Notes: a model not told the origin generated them from the letters alone. Positions 46,339-58,204 are shown, counted from the first letter of the stretch. The stretch is 64,000 bases of DNA from Enchytraeus crypticus (GCA_905160935.1 CAJHZI010000882.1:1783501-1847500), one strand, 5' to 3'. Numbers and translations are program-made.

Positions 46339-46939
46339 CAGGGGCGGATCCAGGAATTTTTTAAGGGGGGGCCCGAAATTTCTTTTTGAGAGTGTACATT
46401 TTTTTCCTTACGCCCCGCTCCGCCATCTTCGGGACATGTGACGCAACCAGACAAATTTCTGGTTCGGCTCATAGAGTGAGTGTATCCCCGTAACTTAACC
46501 CCCCCCCCCTGCTCATTCCCGTACTACAGTCAGGGGAAAACTTTTTTCCTCCAATGCATTGGTAATACATTGGTTCAAGTGCAAATTGAGAGCTAGTGAA
46601 ACGGTCAACATTTTTCGGGCCCCTTCCATTATACAGGGCTTCTAGTATATCCTAGAAAAAATCGAGCTATTGGAACTGCGTTCACTGTCGTACCCCCTCC
46701 CCCGGGCTCCCCTAACCACTGCCATTACTAACATATTTACACATCGAAATTACAATAGAAACAGTGAAAATATACCCTGTCTTACCCTCCCCGGCCCCCC
46801 CCCCTAACCACTGCCATTACTAACATGTTTACACATCGAAATTGCCATAGAAACAATGAAAATATAGTTTAAATTTTTTTATCGTCGGACCTAAGGGGGG
46901 GGGGCCCGGGCCCCTGGCCCCCCTCTGGATCCGCCACTG
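46339..46939. mobile_element. Non-autonomous hAT-like transposon with internal duplication
   Basis: Perfect 8-bp target duplication cttccatt (46331-46338 and 46940-46947). Ends are caggggcggatccag and, in reverse, cagtggcggatccag. Inside, a block of about 100 bases around taaccactgccattactaac is tandemly duplicated. Confidence 0.88.
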
Positions 46940-46947
46940 CTTCCATT

Positions 46948-47786
46948 AGACAATATGCAGCATGAATAACGTCTGGTACATTACTGATAATACTGTATGA
47001 ATTTATTAAAATGTGCAATATAAAACGGACTTAACATACTATAAATAGGCCTAGTGCTTATGAAGTTACAATTGAATCCATTTATATTTAAAATTGTTAA
47101 AAGCATATGTATTAATAATTGTAAATCTTTGTTTCGGATATGCTTTCAAATGTTAAACATATCAATGCGAAACACTCTTGAGTGTACATGATAAAAATTA
47201 CAGATCTTAGTTGCTCCACAGTCTTTTCAAAGCCACAGGCTAATAATTTGATAAGGACATAACGTCTGTGTTGTGATTAACTTGCTGGGTGAGCATAAGA
47301 TCAGATCTAACCGTCAAATCAGCGCTTTAAATTTAAAATTGAAAAACTCCTAACCATATCAGTAATCCCTAACTCTAAACTAAACTCTAATATAATCGTA
47401 AAGCTAAACCTATCCATAAACCCGAATCTTTAACGTTAAAATTGTAAATTAAAGCAAAAAGAACTTTTAACACGTTAACAAAATTGACGCGAGCAAATAT
47501 CGAAACCTGAACATCAGGATTTAAAGCCTGACGCCGTATAACCGCGGGATCTTTTCAACCACAGTGTAATGGGTGTCATACTTGTTATATGCTTGTTTCT
47601 ATTGCAAATGATATATGCACATAAATAAAACCCTAACAATCAAATGAAAATAAACAATGGTAGTTGGATCTGATCTAATGCCTACCAACTTGTTGGTCAA
47701 TGAAGTGTACCTTAGAGAGCGCAAGAGCGCAGTAGGAATATGAAGCTTTACCATTAGTCAGAGACAAAGGAAGTTGCTGCACTAAA
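46948..47786. other. 3' flank of the GPCR gene
   Basis: AATAAA in minus orientation lies near 47003, far from the stop codon. A degraded SINE-A head in reverse is near 47500-47560. Nothing else is recognised. Confidence 0.35.
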
Positions 47787-48581
47787 TCATCTGTTGTTCA
47801 GAAGTTCCTGTCTCTCGACAGAGTTTCTGAAGAGAAGTTTACGCAACTCTCTCCTGATGTCTCTCATGCCCCAGGCATACAGCAGTGGATTCCACACAGA
47901 GTTGTAGTGAGACAGAATAATTGCCACGTTGAAAGCGAAGATAGGAGGTCTACAGTAGCCGTTCCAGGATTCCTCAGGACTGGGAGTGGTCGAGATACTG
48001 AGATTCGTCATCCAGTAGTAGGAAGGACCTCTAGATGAGTCTGAAGTTATCCCGACTTCAATGGAAGGTAAAGATGGTGTGTTAGCAGAACTGTATTTTC
48101 CTGATGTGGCTCCGCAGAACCAATCTATAGTGTTCAGAGTATACAGTGGTATCCACGATATTAGAAAAACTATGACGAGCATGGCAACGCTCTGAGCAGC
48201 TTTAGATTCTGTCTGCAGTTGCTGCCTGCGCTGCTTCTGCTGCTCTTGCTGCTGTCTGTCTGCCCTGCCGTTCTCTGATCTACTGATAGCTCTAGATGTA
48301 TTACCGTTAGCTCCTGAATATCTATTGTTAGCTTTTCCACCATTAGATGCTCCTGAAGATCTGTTGTTAGTTGTTCTACCGCCATTGGCTGCTGCTGAAG
48401 ATCTGTTGCTAGCACTAGTTGTGCTGGTATTCTCGACTTCAATTTGGCTGGATGCAGCTCTACTTTCATTTCTGATAATATCAATTAACTCTTCCTGCAC
48501 GTCACTCCTCTCTTGAGTGGAGTGAGAGGCGGCTGCACTTGGCGAGGAAATGTTACGACGAAAACTCTGTAGAGCTTTACC
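47787..48581 (-). CDS. GPCR exon 2 (loop 3, TM6, TM7, tail)
   Basis: Encodes residues 231-494, starting GKALQSFRRN and ending QELLNNR then stop. A frame stays open into the intron to an ATG at 48608, but the acceptor (ttgttgcag) and phase place the exon start at 48581. A run of Gln codons at residues about 340-353 and Asn/Gly/Ser repeats before it make the loop low-complexity. Confidence 0.85.
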   Translation of the reverse strand, partial: GKALQSFRRNISSPSAAASHSTQERSDVQEELIDIIRNESRAASSQIEVENTSTTSASNRSSAAANGGRTTNNRSSGASNGGKANNRYSGANGNTSRAISRSENGRADRQQQEQQKQRRQQLQTESKAAQSVAMLVIVFLISWIPLYTLNTIDWFCGATSGKYSSANTPSLPSIEVGITSDSSRGPSYYWMTNLSISTTPSPEESWNGYCRPPIFAFNVAIILSHYNSVWNPLLYAWGMRDIRRELRKLLFRNSVERQELLNNR

Positions 48582-49558
48582 CTGCAACACAATCATCAGA
48601 TAATTCATTGATCAGTCTGTAAAAAAATCAGTCAAATTTAAAACTTAACTTCAAATTATATTATTTGCGTTTTCTGGCTGAAATCTTCCATGAATTAGCC
48701 GTTACATCTTGGTTGTAGTAAGTATTTTTCCGCATTTTATACTGTCCTAGAGGTCTCGAAGACGGAGAGAGCACGGGATTTCCCCGTGTTGTGCTCGGGT
48801 GTAGTTTGACCACTACAGAATTGGGCAACCGCACACAATCTGCCGCGTGTACGTAAGAGGCGACTAAAGGCAGGAGCTGTGGATGGCAAGAGGGGACCCA
48901 CCTTACCATGAAATATTTTCCCCCAGGATTAATGGTAATTAAGCCACCTAACTGAGGAAGGCAACGGGAAACCACCTCAGAAGCCATATTTTTCCGAAGC
49001 AATAGGCTACATAAGGTATGGATGGATAAGGCATAGACTTTGTGAAGGGATTAACTTGTTGATCTAAGGAGTGCTCTTATGGAGAAAACAGACTTTGAGT
49101 ATGAGTATGTACCTTGAACCTGCCACTTGGCAGTGCACTGAAGAAGAAGATACTGTCCTAGATAATGCCATATGATTATATCATACCCTAACAAGCGGTC
49201 TCGAAGACCGGACACCGGCCATGACGCCGCTATTATTATTCTACGAAGAGCTGCACAATAATATTATTAAGAGGAAGTGAATCTATTGTTGCGTTTGCTA
49301 GCTAGAAAACAGATTAGACGATCACAGCAACTCATTTTCTAATGGATTTATAAAAATAATCCAAACGAACTGGCTACCAATCGTATTGTTAAAAACATGC
49401 ATTTTCAAGTTTAGTCTAGTTTGGTTACAGTAAGGTGTGGCTAAAGTATGGCCATTATTTTGGTCTGATAGAATATTTTAACTATTAAATGTTCATTTAT
49501 GAGTGTGATACAGAACAGCATGAATTTTGCCATTTGGAAAATGACGAACAAAATGAGA

Positions 49559-49620
<62 letters not shown>

Positions 49621-52137
49621 CGTCAGATAATATGAAATTATGAAATATGAAATGTTCAATGATATCTAAGGATACGGCCGAGTTTAGCGTCAGTTTCCTG
49701 CTCGAACAGCATATCAGTGACGGAGAAAGCACAGGATTTTAACGCTGAACCTACTGATCCGCTGAGGAACAATTTGCTAACCCGCCACCGGATCAGCTCT
49801 AGAGATGCACACTAAAGAATCCTGGTTTCCAAATCCAGGCGGATCTCTCCTAGAATAAAATGTCTGACAAACTGAATCGTTGAATACGTATTTTATTAAA
49901 TTTTTAAACAGTTTACACTTTAAAGTAAGAAAAACGTTAGATAGCACCGTAAATGACAAAAAAATATATTTTATGCAGTGGCGTAGCGAGGGGGAGGCAG
50001 GGAGGGGCATGTGCCCCCTCCAAAATGTCATATAAAAGTTTTATTAAGGCCAAAATATAAGTGCAAACATTGTATAAAGTGTGTACCTCTCCAAAGTGCC
50101 TCCCCCAAGATTAAAGTGCCTCCCCAAGACTAAATCCTGGCTACTCCGCTGTTTTTTGTTTAATGTTATTTGTCGATAAATATTTTCATTTGTCTCCACC
50201 ATTTCATAGTGAAATAAAAATCCTAAAATATGCATTATTGATACATTCATGACCAGTGATTGTTTAATAGTTTAATAAGTTCAATTTTATGGCTACCGTT
50301 CAGGAATCTCCTGTTACATTCCGTTAACTCAAACTGTTTGCACTATATATATATTCTGTATGAGTCAATAGTAATTGCTGGTTGTAATTTTCTTAATTAG
50401 TTTAATTCTGAAATCGATTGTTGATGTTGGTTGGTAGGAAGTCACCGAAAGGGGAATACAAATTGAAAATATATTGCTGAAAACAGCGAAAATCATATTA
50501 CTGAAAGAATTACACTAAAATATCTCAGAAATTATAGGAAGTTATTGGATGATTCTGTTTTCTAGATTTTGCTGGATTTAAATTAGTCTATTCAAACAGT
50601 GGATAATGTAATTTTATTTATTTATTTTCCTTTCACCTTTCGATTAAATCTTGGACTATTGTAGAGATAGAGAATATCTCACAATCAGTATTAAGACATC
50701 TTAAAAGCATGAAAATTGTTAAAGCAGGAGACAAAGCCATGATAGTAGTTAGGGGAGCACGGAATTGACAAATGGGGGTAGAACCTCTGATACCTCATCC
50801 TTCTAACTCTTAGGAGATGCATAATTAGAGTAGTATTTACAATTTTAAACGCCTTCTCTTAACAATTTTATATGACCAGATGGAGAAAAATGTGCAAAAA
50901 AGTTCCGATAGATATTACAAGTTGATTAACTGCAGTGCAGGCTACATAAGTGGAGTGCAATTGTGACATAATAAATGTGATATTCGGAGACAATAGAAGC
51001 TACAGAGAATTTGAGATAAAACTGTCATATTAACTTGCATGGAAGAGATTTGGATGAAATATGGGACAGAGGGGAGACGAGTGGAGAAAGTATATTCGTA
51101 TCACGACCCTAGTTAAACTGGAATTAAATGGAAGAAGATGAGGATGACGATGATTACTTTGAATTAGGAAGAAAACGGCAAATCACATCAGAAGCCATAT
51201 TATTCCCAAATTATACGCTACATAAAGGTGTGGACAAGGCATAGCCTTTTGGTTAGGGATTAACTCGTTAATTAATGGAGTGGCTTTATGAAGCGTGAAA
51301 AGGAGCATATGAATAGGAATACGTACCTTTGACCTGTCATTTGGCAGAACACTAGACCGAGAGAGGGAGAAATTAACTTGAATATGCCATGTTTACAACT
51401 AAAAAGTGCTAAAACTGCCTAAAACTGCTTCGTATATTATATCTAACCTGCTCCTGGATGGATCGATAAATGACGAAGTAGACGATGGCCATAAAGATAG
51501 CCGGTGTAATAATTGTTCCAATGAAGACGAACACAAGAAATCCTCCATCCATGACTTCAGCGAAGAAGCATCGAGGTACCGGAGGCCTGCCAGCGTTCCA
51601 GCCTATCAGGGGCAACAATCCAATAACCACGGCAAAGACCCAACACCCGGCAATGGTCAGCCTGGCTCGGTATGACGTCATCGTGATGACGTAGGTCAAC
51701 GGTCGCGTGATAGCCCATAGTCGATCAATGGTAACAGCTACGAGAGAAGCGATGGAAGCCGTGCACAGAATGAGGAGGATTGAATTCATGACGATGCACA
51801 ACTCAAACTGCGTGGGGAGGCCAACACTTGTGGCCAGTGCAGCCGGTATTCCGATCAGCCCCACCGCGAGGTCAGCTGCGGCCAGTGAAATCACGTAGGA
51901 ATTCTTGACAGTCCTCAGTGAGCGCTGTCTAATGTAGACGTAGAGAACGAGAGAGTTTCCTATAGTGGCTAAGATGGAGCAGATGATTTCTAGAATAGCG
52001 TAAACGACTCTGAGCTTTGTGGGTACATCAACAGGCCAGTCGTATAATCCTGCTGGATCCGAGAGCACATCCGTCCTGTTGTCCATCACCGTGCTCGATG
52101 TCCCTGGATCAAAACTGGATCGAATCATTTCTTCCAT
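47787..52137 (-). CDS. Class-A GPCR, adenosine-receptor-like (2 exons, 494 residues)
   Basis: Exons on the minus strand are 52137-51448 and 48581-47787, joined in phase 0 (CAG|GTTAGA to ttgttgcag|GGT). Seven membrane segments are visible, with class-A landmarks N61 (TM1), D89 (TM2), C114 paired with C190, W166 (TM4), P212 (TM5), SWIP at 372-375 and NPLLY at 461-465. TM4 to loop 2 (IAGCWVFAVVIGLLPLIGWN) and TM6 (FLISWIPLYTLNTIDWFC) match the adenosine receptor pattern best. The motif after TM3 is DRL (138-140), not DRY. Intracellular loop 3 is about 130 residues, rich in Asn, Ser, Gly and Gln. Extracellular loop 3 (C386 to C440) is about 55 residues, where adenosine receptors have only a few. 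N-glycosylation site NRT at 20-22. The likely role is coupling an extracellular ligand, perhaps a nucleoside, to G proteins; the ligand is not proven. Confidence 0.87.
48760..49150 (-). mobile_element. SINE-like repeat (family E), full length, in the GPCR intron
   Basis: Shows the shared module (ccccgtgttgtgctcgggtg and taagaggcgactaaag), then aaatattttcccccaggatt, gcaacgggaaaccacctcag, aagccatatttttccgaagc, gtgaagggattaacttgttg and the end cagtgcactgaagaagaaga. Confidence 0.8.
49561..49617. repeat. (TA)n microsatellite
   Basis: Pure TA tract in the GPCR intron. Confidence 0.95.
49665..49800 (-). mobile_element. SINE (family A), diverged
   Basis: ttagcgtcagtttcctgctc, tatcagtgacggagaaagca, then a degenerate box B (acaggattttaacgctgaac) and ctgatccgctgagga. 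Confidence 0.6.
49976..50151. mobile_element. 176-bp hAT-like MITE in the GPCR intron
   Basis: Ends cagtggcgtagcgag and, in reverse, cagcggagtagccagg. Inside, aaagtgcctcccc occurs twice. No convincing target duplication. Confidence 0.6.
50152..51097. other. Intronic unique DNA, nothing recognised
   Basis: No supported feature. Confidence 0.4.
51098..51360 (-). repeat. SINE D end followed by SINE-like family E copy, in the GPCR intron
   Basis: cacgaccctagttaaactgg with a GAT-rich run (51098-51155), then aatcacatcagaagccatat, ggacaaggcatagcctttt and accttt-gacctgtcatttggcag (51155-51360). Confidence 0.65.
51448..52137 (-). CDS. GPCR exon 1 (N-terminus to TM5)
   Basis: Encodes residues 1-230, from MEEMIRSSFDPG to IYRSIQEQ. 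Alternative in-frame starts are Met4 and Met18; the first is chosen because it gives the longest product. The donor is CAG|GTTAGA at 51447. The exon is clearly GC-richer than its surroundings. Confidence 0.85.
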
Positions 52138-52379
52138 TTTTCGCTATTGGAATAAATATCCACAGTACAGAATAATATGAGAGAACATCAGCGATACTAC
52201 AAACTGTATTACATTCACTTTTGGAATTTCTTGTTCTTTGCACAATTTCTACTAGTGCATTAGTTACTGGATCTAGAAGCAATAATTATATAATAATTAT
52301 ATTACCGAAGCGATAACTATACATCTGTATAGGAATTTTAATCAATATTGATTCAAATTCTAGAACATATACTGTATAT

Positions 52380-52592
52380 AAGAGGCGACTGATTGACTGA
52401 GCAAGAACTGAAGAAGGCAACGGGAAACTTCCATTATTCCAAAGTAATAAGCTATATTAAGGTATGAATAGGGCATAGCTTTTTCTGAACGGAATAACTT
52501 AATGTTCTATCGAAAGCTCTTTAGGGAGCATGAAAGCAGCATGCGAGTAGGAATATGTACCTTGGACCTGTCACTTGCAGAACACAAGGGTG
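52380..52592 (-). mobile_element. SINE-like repeat (family E)
   Basis: agaggcgactgattgactg, aaggcaacgggaaacttcca, taagctatattaaggtatga and accttggacctgtcacttgc. It lies just upstream of the GPCR start. Confidence 0.65.
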
Positions 52593-52607
52593 TATACTGT
52601 ATAGAGT

Positions 52608-52692
52608 ATAGACCACCAAAAATTGCTACAAAACTTTTGTTTCCCGACCCTGGTTAAACAGGAATTCAAGGGAAGAAGATGATGATGATGCA
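52608..52692 (-). repeat. SINE family D end fragment
   Basis: ccgaccctggttaaacagga, attcaagggaagaag and (GAT)n. Confidence 0.65.
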
Positions 52693-54629
52693 TGTCATGC
52701 GCTGCGAAATTCAGAAAATTCCACTCCTATGCTTAGATTAGATTTACTTCTAATTTACTGTTAGCAAAATTATTCCATAAACTTACGCCTGCTCTGCTTT
52801 CTTTTATTTTCTTGAAATAGAGTGTACATCAACAGCAGTTACAACATTTATAAATATTCTTCCCATCGGATTGCAAAGAGTAACGGGCGAGATTTCTACT
52901 AGAGACGTAGTTTAAAGTGATTCGTTAATAATTTAGCAGACAAGGTAATAGCTTTAAATTTATCGTCGCTTACAACTGTGAAATTGCACATGTGGCTCAG
53001 CATTTTTCTGTAATCAAAGTTCAAACAATTGCGTATTTTAGCCTACTTTACATAACTAAAAAATGTAATATTTAGGAAGTGAGACTATGTAATGAGATTG
53101 AGAGCAACTGGCATGAAAAGGAGGTCATCACTTGCTTAATTTTCTACTGGGTAAGTATTAAATAATATTCCCAAAAGAACTCTGCAATGTCAGACTTGTA
53201 GTCCTCGAGACTTGATCTTGGTCTCGAGGCTGTTTGAGATCGGGTTTTACCGGTCTTGGTCTCGAAGGTAACGGTCTTGGTCTTAGTCTTGGTCTTGAGC
53301 GATTAGTCTAGGATATTTTTGAGACCACAGCGTACTATTTTAATTGTTTTCAAGAGCTGCGAATAGACAATTTGTAAGAACTGATTTGAAAGAAATGTAC
53401 ATGTTGTACAATGACGTGTTTTAATGCCTTTTCTAGTTGATCGATGATTATATAGGCCTACAAGAAAATGAAGTCAGGTAGGTGTGAGTCAGTGTGAGGT
53501 ATATTTATATTGCATGCGATGCACGGAATTCCAAAATTTCAAAGAGAACCGGCCGATCGATCATTACTATTCACATAAGATGATCAGAACTACTTTTTTT
53601 GATACATTAGGCCTAGCTCTTCAAGCCCAAGCCATACCTAAGTCAGTGAAATCTTATGCAGCTATGGCGAGGATTTGAATTCAAGGCTGGCTTAACACAC
53701 TATATGTGCCATCAAAATCAACTATCAACTCGGTCACCCAGCGAATGCTCGACTCTCCAACAGATGATACATCGCTATAAAATAAAATTTAATATTGACT
53801 TTTCCATTAAATTGAATTTCTTTTTCGATTTTAATTACCAATATGACAATACCCTACTCTATAAGTACTCTATCATTTCTATTACCACTTTTACCTTTAC
53901 TCTTCATTTAGGTTCCTTACAATTATAACTCGAGGTAAGATATATAAAGAATTATATATAACATAACCAATAGATTCATTTAATAAATATTTGTAGAAAG
54001 AGAAAGCTACAACTCAAAATTTCTTTACGCTTACAATTTCAGTTAAAGCAAACAGGTCCAGACAAATATTGCATAGCGCTTATGTATCAGCTATACCTGA
54101 CTCTGTGCTAAACTATACCCAACGACATTAGGCTAATGCAACGCACTATCAAAGGGAAATAAACGCAGCGATTCGGAGGCCTCAGTAAACTCAAGTGCCC
54201 AGATCTAGAGCACCGTTGTCTCATAAACGCTCATATAGCCTAACACGAAGCCACTCTGATAGGCTAGATGTAGGCCCGTAATTCATTGGACAGTTTACTT
54301 TCAGTAAAGGTTCATTATTGTATGTAGCTCCTTGTTACTCATAATGATCGATATAAGCCTACACACTGTGTGCAGAACTAAAGTGTAGCCTGTCAACAAT
54401 TATAATCATATAATACAACTAATGCTCGCTTCCTTATTACACGCTGATAGATAACTGACAGATGATACTCATTTTCGATAAATACGCTTAAAGTTAATGC
54501 TATTTCAAATCTGCAGGTAAAATTGAATAAACTAGTAGAGTACTATGAGAGAATTGTATTTACTAATTTAACTTCCTTGCAAATCTTTAAAAATTTGCAA
54601 CCGTCAGCAAGTACAATCAGCAGCAGATA
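52693..54629. other. Unique DNA with a simple-sequence patch
   Basis: At 53200-53310 a CTTGGTCTcG-type run (ggtcttggtctcgaagg) is present. No gene is supported; frames at 53484-53928 show no domain. Confidence 0.4.
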
Positions 54630-54975
54630 AAGATCTATCTATAAAAATACACGTGCACGTACAATCTTTTGTGAACATAAAATACATGTGCACGCACAGT
54701 TAATTAATTATCAACAGTAAGTACATGTGCACGCACATTTTATACCTATATATCAACATAAATTACAATTGCACGTACATTCTATTATTCAAAGAAAATG
54801 CATAAGTACACACATTCTATTATGATAAATTACATGTACGCTTGCACGCTATTATCAAAATAAAATACATATGCATACACATCCTACTATAAAAATTAAG
54901 TATAGTTGTACAGTGCATATGAACGTACATTGTACTATCAAAAGAAAATACATGTGCTCGCGACAGTCCATTATC
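54630..54975. repeat. Irregular tandem repeat, about 50-60 bp
   Basis: Units carry acatgtgcacgcacattcta, then ttatcaaa and aaat. Six or seven diverged copies. Confidence 0.65.
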
Positions 54976-56167
54976 AAGCTGAAGAACTTAATAACTGGGA
55001 ACAACTTTAGAGAACAAATCGTACATCTTTGACCAGGATTCAAGTTGGATTTTCCGTTTTAATTCGCAAAAATTTCATAACGCTTATTTCATTGCATTTT
55101 TACAAATCCACATAAGTTCTTTGACCTATGTGTCATAGTTAAAACATTGCTAGCTACGAACTGTTATTAGCGCTACGTACATTCAACCCATTAATTATGA
55201 TGTATAATTATGGCAGTTCTCACGCTCCATTCAGAGCTTGCATTATTTGCAAGTAAAATTTCAAGTACCTTTGTGTTAGTGTTTCACAAGTTTTGCACTA
55301 GTTTCTGTTGATAATTGCACACATGGAAGTCAGAAAATATTCTGCTAAAATAGGGACTTGTATAGAATCATTCGACTCCTATAAAATGATAAATTTGGTT
55401 ATTTTATTTCAAAGTGTTTGATCATTGAGATAACCTCATTTAGCATGTTAATTAGGGTGGGCGGAGTTAATTCCACAAGCTCATGTCTTCGTCTACCCTA
55501 GTAAACGTCATTGAGAGTTCCTTTCAGCAATAAAAAGAGTTATGAACTAACAAAACGATCGTCTCAAAACGGCCATCACAGTGTAGAGAGAAAAATATAA
55601 AAGTTCTAAATTAGGCAAATGGTTAAACATTCCAATGCCTTTAGAAATACTGCAGTCCCCACTTAAAATATACAAGCACGTTTTGCCCCTACAGTAAGAA
55701 TTTCAGTACTTCCCCTACAACAAATGTGAACAACTTTATAACGCTATAATCACCATTCATAGAATGTCCTGCTTAAAGTTGTTCACATTTGTTTAAGTTT
55801 ACACTACTCGTCCAATTGTGTGAGTTAACATAATTCGTTGGCTTAGAGCACAATGTTGCTATGCGCAGTTGAGAAATGTTAGGTAGGAAGTGCATATAGA
55901 ACGCTTGTGCAGTGAAGATTCTGCTCAGGAGCCCTTGGACTCCTTGTTTTTCGGTTCCAAGTCAGTATTGTAATACATACATTCACTTTTGTGCCCTAAT
56001 AGATACAATTGTTATCATACCACTGCACTGTGCACATCGCTTTAACTCAAAAACTGACCTGGAATGTATGTGCTCCTAGCCATATTACATTTCACAACTC
56101 AAAGATGTCCAGCAGACTGGTCCTCGGAGTATGAAATTTATTTGTACATTATTTCTAATTTTAAATT
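54976..56167. other. Unique DNA, nothing recognised
   Basis: caaatgtgaacaactttata at 55720 and its inverted partner aaagttgttcacatttgttt at 55776 could form a 16-base stem. Confidence 0.4.
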
Positions 56168-56335
56168 AGTCTCTCTCTCTTAGTGCACTGCCTACTGGCA
56201 AGTCCATGGTATATAACGCCTCTAGTCTTTTCTGTCTTCCGCCTTCTTCTTCATTTCCACATATGAGTGGGTCTTTAAATCATCTAACATACCTAATCTC
56301 GGTTTGCCCCTGCCTCTTTAAATTAGTAATGGCAA
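56168..56335 (-). repeat. RTE-like LINE 3' end
   Basis: ctctctctcttagtgcactg, cctactggcaagtccatggt, cttccgccttcttcttcatt and tttaaatcatctaacatacc. Confidence 0.75.
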
Positions 56336-56839
56336 CTTTATTTTACTTGAATAGACATATATAAATTTGGCCCTAATACAATCAAGCATTCGTATTGTCT
56401 CCTTGCGCTCGCTCTTCTTCAAGTAAGACATAATGAAAATGGGACTTATTCTTTGGGTCTACTGTTTCACGGAACTTGAAGAGATAGAGCACTAAGGCAC
56501 GCTGATTTAAAAATAATAATAGTTCACTTTATATGATTAGCACTTGTATGGGTAATCTCCTTGTAATACAAAAAGCTGACAGAACTGAAGATAAGCTCCG
56601 GCATGTTGGAAAATTTTTCTTAATTGAACGATAACTGTATGCTGCTCTATTAAAAGGCAAACACTAGGCCTACTAATAACGAGCATAGGCATAGAATGAG
56701 GAAAACGTCATAATAAACAGAAGCGTAAGAAACTTCGCAACACTTGCAGAGTCATGTAGTGTGTCTTAAATTAAACTGGTGTGCTAGATAGTAGGTTTGT
56801 ATGTTTTACTATCCTGTTGTTTATTGCTCTTTGGATTGG
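56336..56839. other. Unique DNA, nothing recognised
   Basis: No supported feature. Confidence 0.4.
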
Positions 56840-56915
56840 CTTCTTTTTCATAGTGCACTATGTTGTCATTGACTACATTGGCACTCCAATTGCTGTTGTT
56901 GATGCTGGTGATGTT
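56840..56915 (+). repeat. CR1-like LINE tail (GTT family)
   Basis: agtgcactatgttgtcattg, actacattggcactccaatt, then gctgttgttgatg. Confidence 0.6.
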
Positions 56916-57039
56916 GTCTAGTATTACTGTATAGAGTTACAAGCGTTAATGACTTCCTAAACCAGTATAATTAAGTTAAGTTGGGTCTTGTGACTAACCG
57001 GGTGAACAAAATATCTATGTAAGTACTTCTACGTGCTCA

Positions 57040-57100
57040 TTTAAAGCTAAAAATGCTAATAAAAGCTAATGTTAACGTCAGTTTCCTCACTCGAAAGTGA
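57040..57100 (-). repeat. SINE family A tail fragment
   Basis: aaagctaatgttaacgtcag then tttcctcactcgaaagtg; the head is missing. Confidence 0.6.
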
Positions 57101-57244
57101 ATAATCTAATCTTCATGAACTCATAGATCTGGCTATTAATACACAATATGTTTAATTATGTATAATTCAACTAATGAGAAATGATCATAGATGCTGATTT
57201 TTAGAAGTCCTAATATCTCGCTTTTAAGCCGTTAGAAGGTTTAT

Positions 57245-57350
57245 TATATTCTCTATCTAAGAGTCCTATAAAGAATCCGAGATTTTATTCTTTGATCGGC
57301 TCGTCCATGTCCATGAATCGAACCCATTAGGGCTCCAGTCAGGCCATGAT
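57245..57350 (-). mobile_element. SINE related to family B with a different tRNA head
   Basis: In reverse, box B gggttcgattcatgg followed by gatcaaagaataaaatctcg, which is the family B core. The head around it (gcctgactggagccctaat) does not match B. Confidence 0.5.
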
Positions 57351-57498
57351 CAGTTAGTTAATTTCATATCAAACACCATGCACTAAGATATTTTGACATT
57401 CATTAGCAATTAATTAATGGCCTACTCAATTCTATCGCTTATGTTATGTACAAATATTGCGATAATACTTAAAACTCTTAATATTTTAAAATCAACTA

Positions 57499-57855
57499 GT
57501 GATACTTTCAAAACTACACTATATCGTAAATGTCTATGCACTAGATATCACATTATTACATGGTTGTACGTTGAGATACGCTGCGCTAGTGATGCTCCAA
57601 ACAGAACTATTATACGATGCACTAGCCTCCAGTGGCTTGGAATGGGAGCGAATTATTTACAAGAGCCGCAATGTCGAAGCAGAGCATTTACTACATGGCA
57701 GTGTTAGCGTTCTCCAGGGTGAATTGAAACGGATTCACTACAACTGTAGCTGCTTCTCCGTCTCTGCGGTCAATAACATTTCATTTAAAATCTCGGTTTA
57801 CCACAGTCCATTTACAACGTGGTTGATGTCTGGTAGAATTGACACAGTACGTTAA
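57499..57855 (+). CDS. Possible exon or small protein, 118 codons (weak)
   Basis: The 3' part from about 57590 is GC-richer than its surroundings and reads like protein: LASSGLEWERIIYKSRNVEA, then HLLHGSVSVLQGELKRIHYN and CSCFSVSAVNN. It ends at a stop at 57853-57855. No splice acceptor of quality is seen, and I do not recognise the family. It may be a terminal exon of an unseen gene or chance. Confidence 0.25.
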   Translation: MILSKLHYIVNVYALDITLLHGCTLRYAALVMLQTELLYDALASSGLEWERIIYKSRNVEAEHLLHGSVSVLQGELKRIHYNCSCFSVSAVNNISFKISVYHSPFTTWLMSGRIDTVR

Positions 57856-58136
57856 ACATTCCTTATCAGCTTTTCAGCTCTCAGAGCTCTGTGTTGATAA
57901 TTTCACCAATTTATTTTTCATTAATGATAATTAGCAAGTAGAGAGGACAACGTTAAGCAAGCTTTCACATGTTTCTCTTCAACCTTTCTCGTAGAGCGTA
58001 TATAATAATGTTACATTTCTATTCGCTTCATTTTGCCAGCCTCTAAGTAATCGCAGTGCATTGTTAAAACAAGAAAAATTATGCAGTCTTATGTGTATAA
58101 TTAATAATTTAATCTATTCCAAAGCCCATATCCGCG

Positions 58137-58140
<4 letters not shown>

Positions 58141-58204
<64 letters not shown>
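58141..58204. repeat. (CT)n microsatellite
   Basis: Pure CT tract of about 60 bases. Unlike 17881, it is not followed by a recognisable LINE end. Confidence 0.9.
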
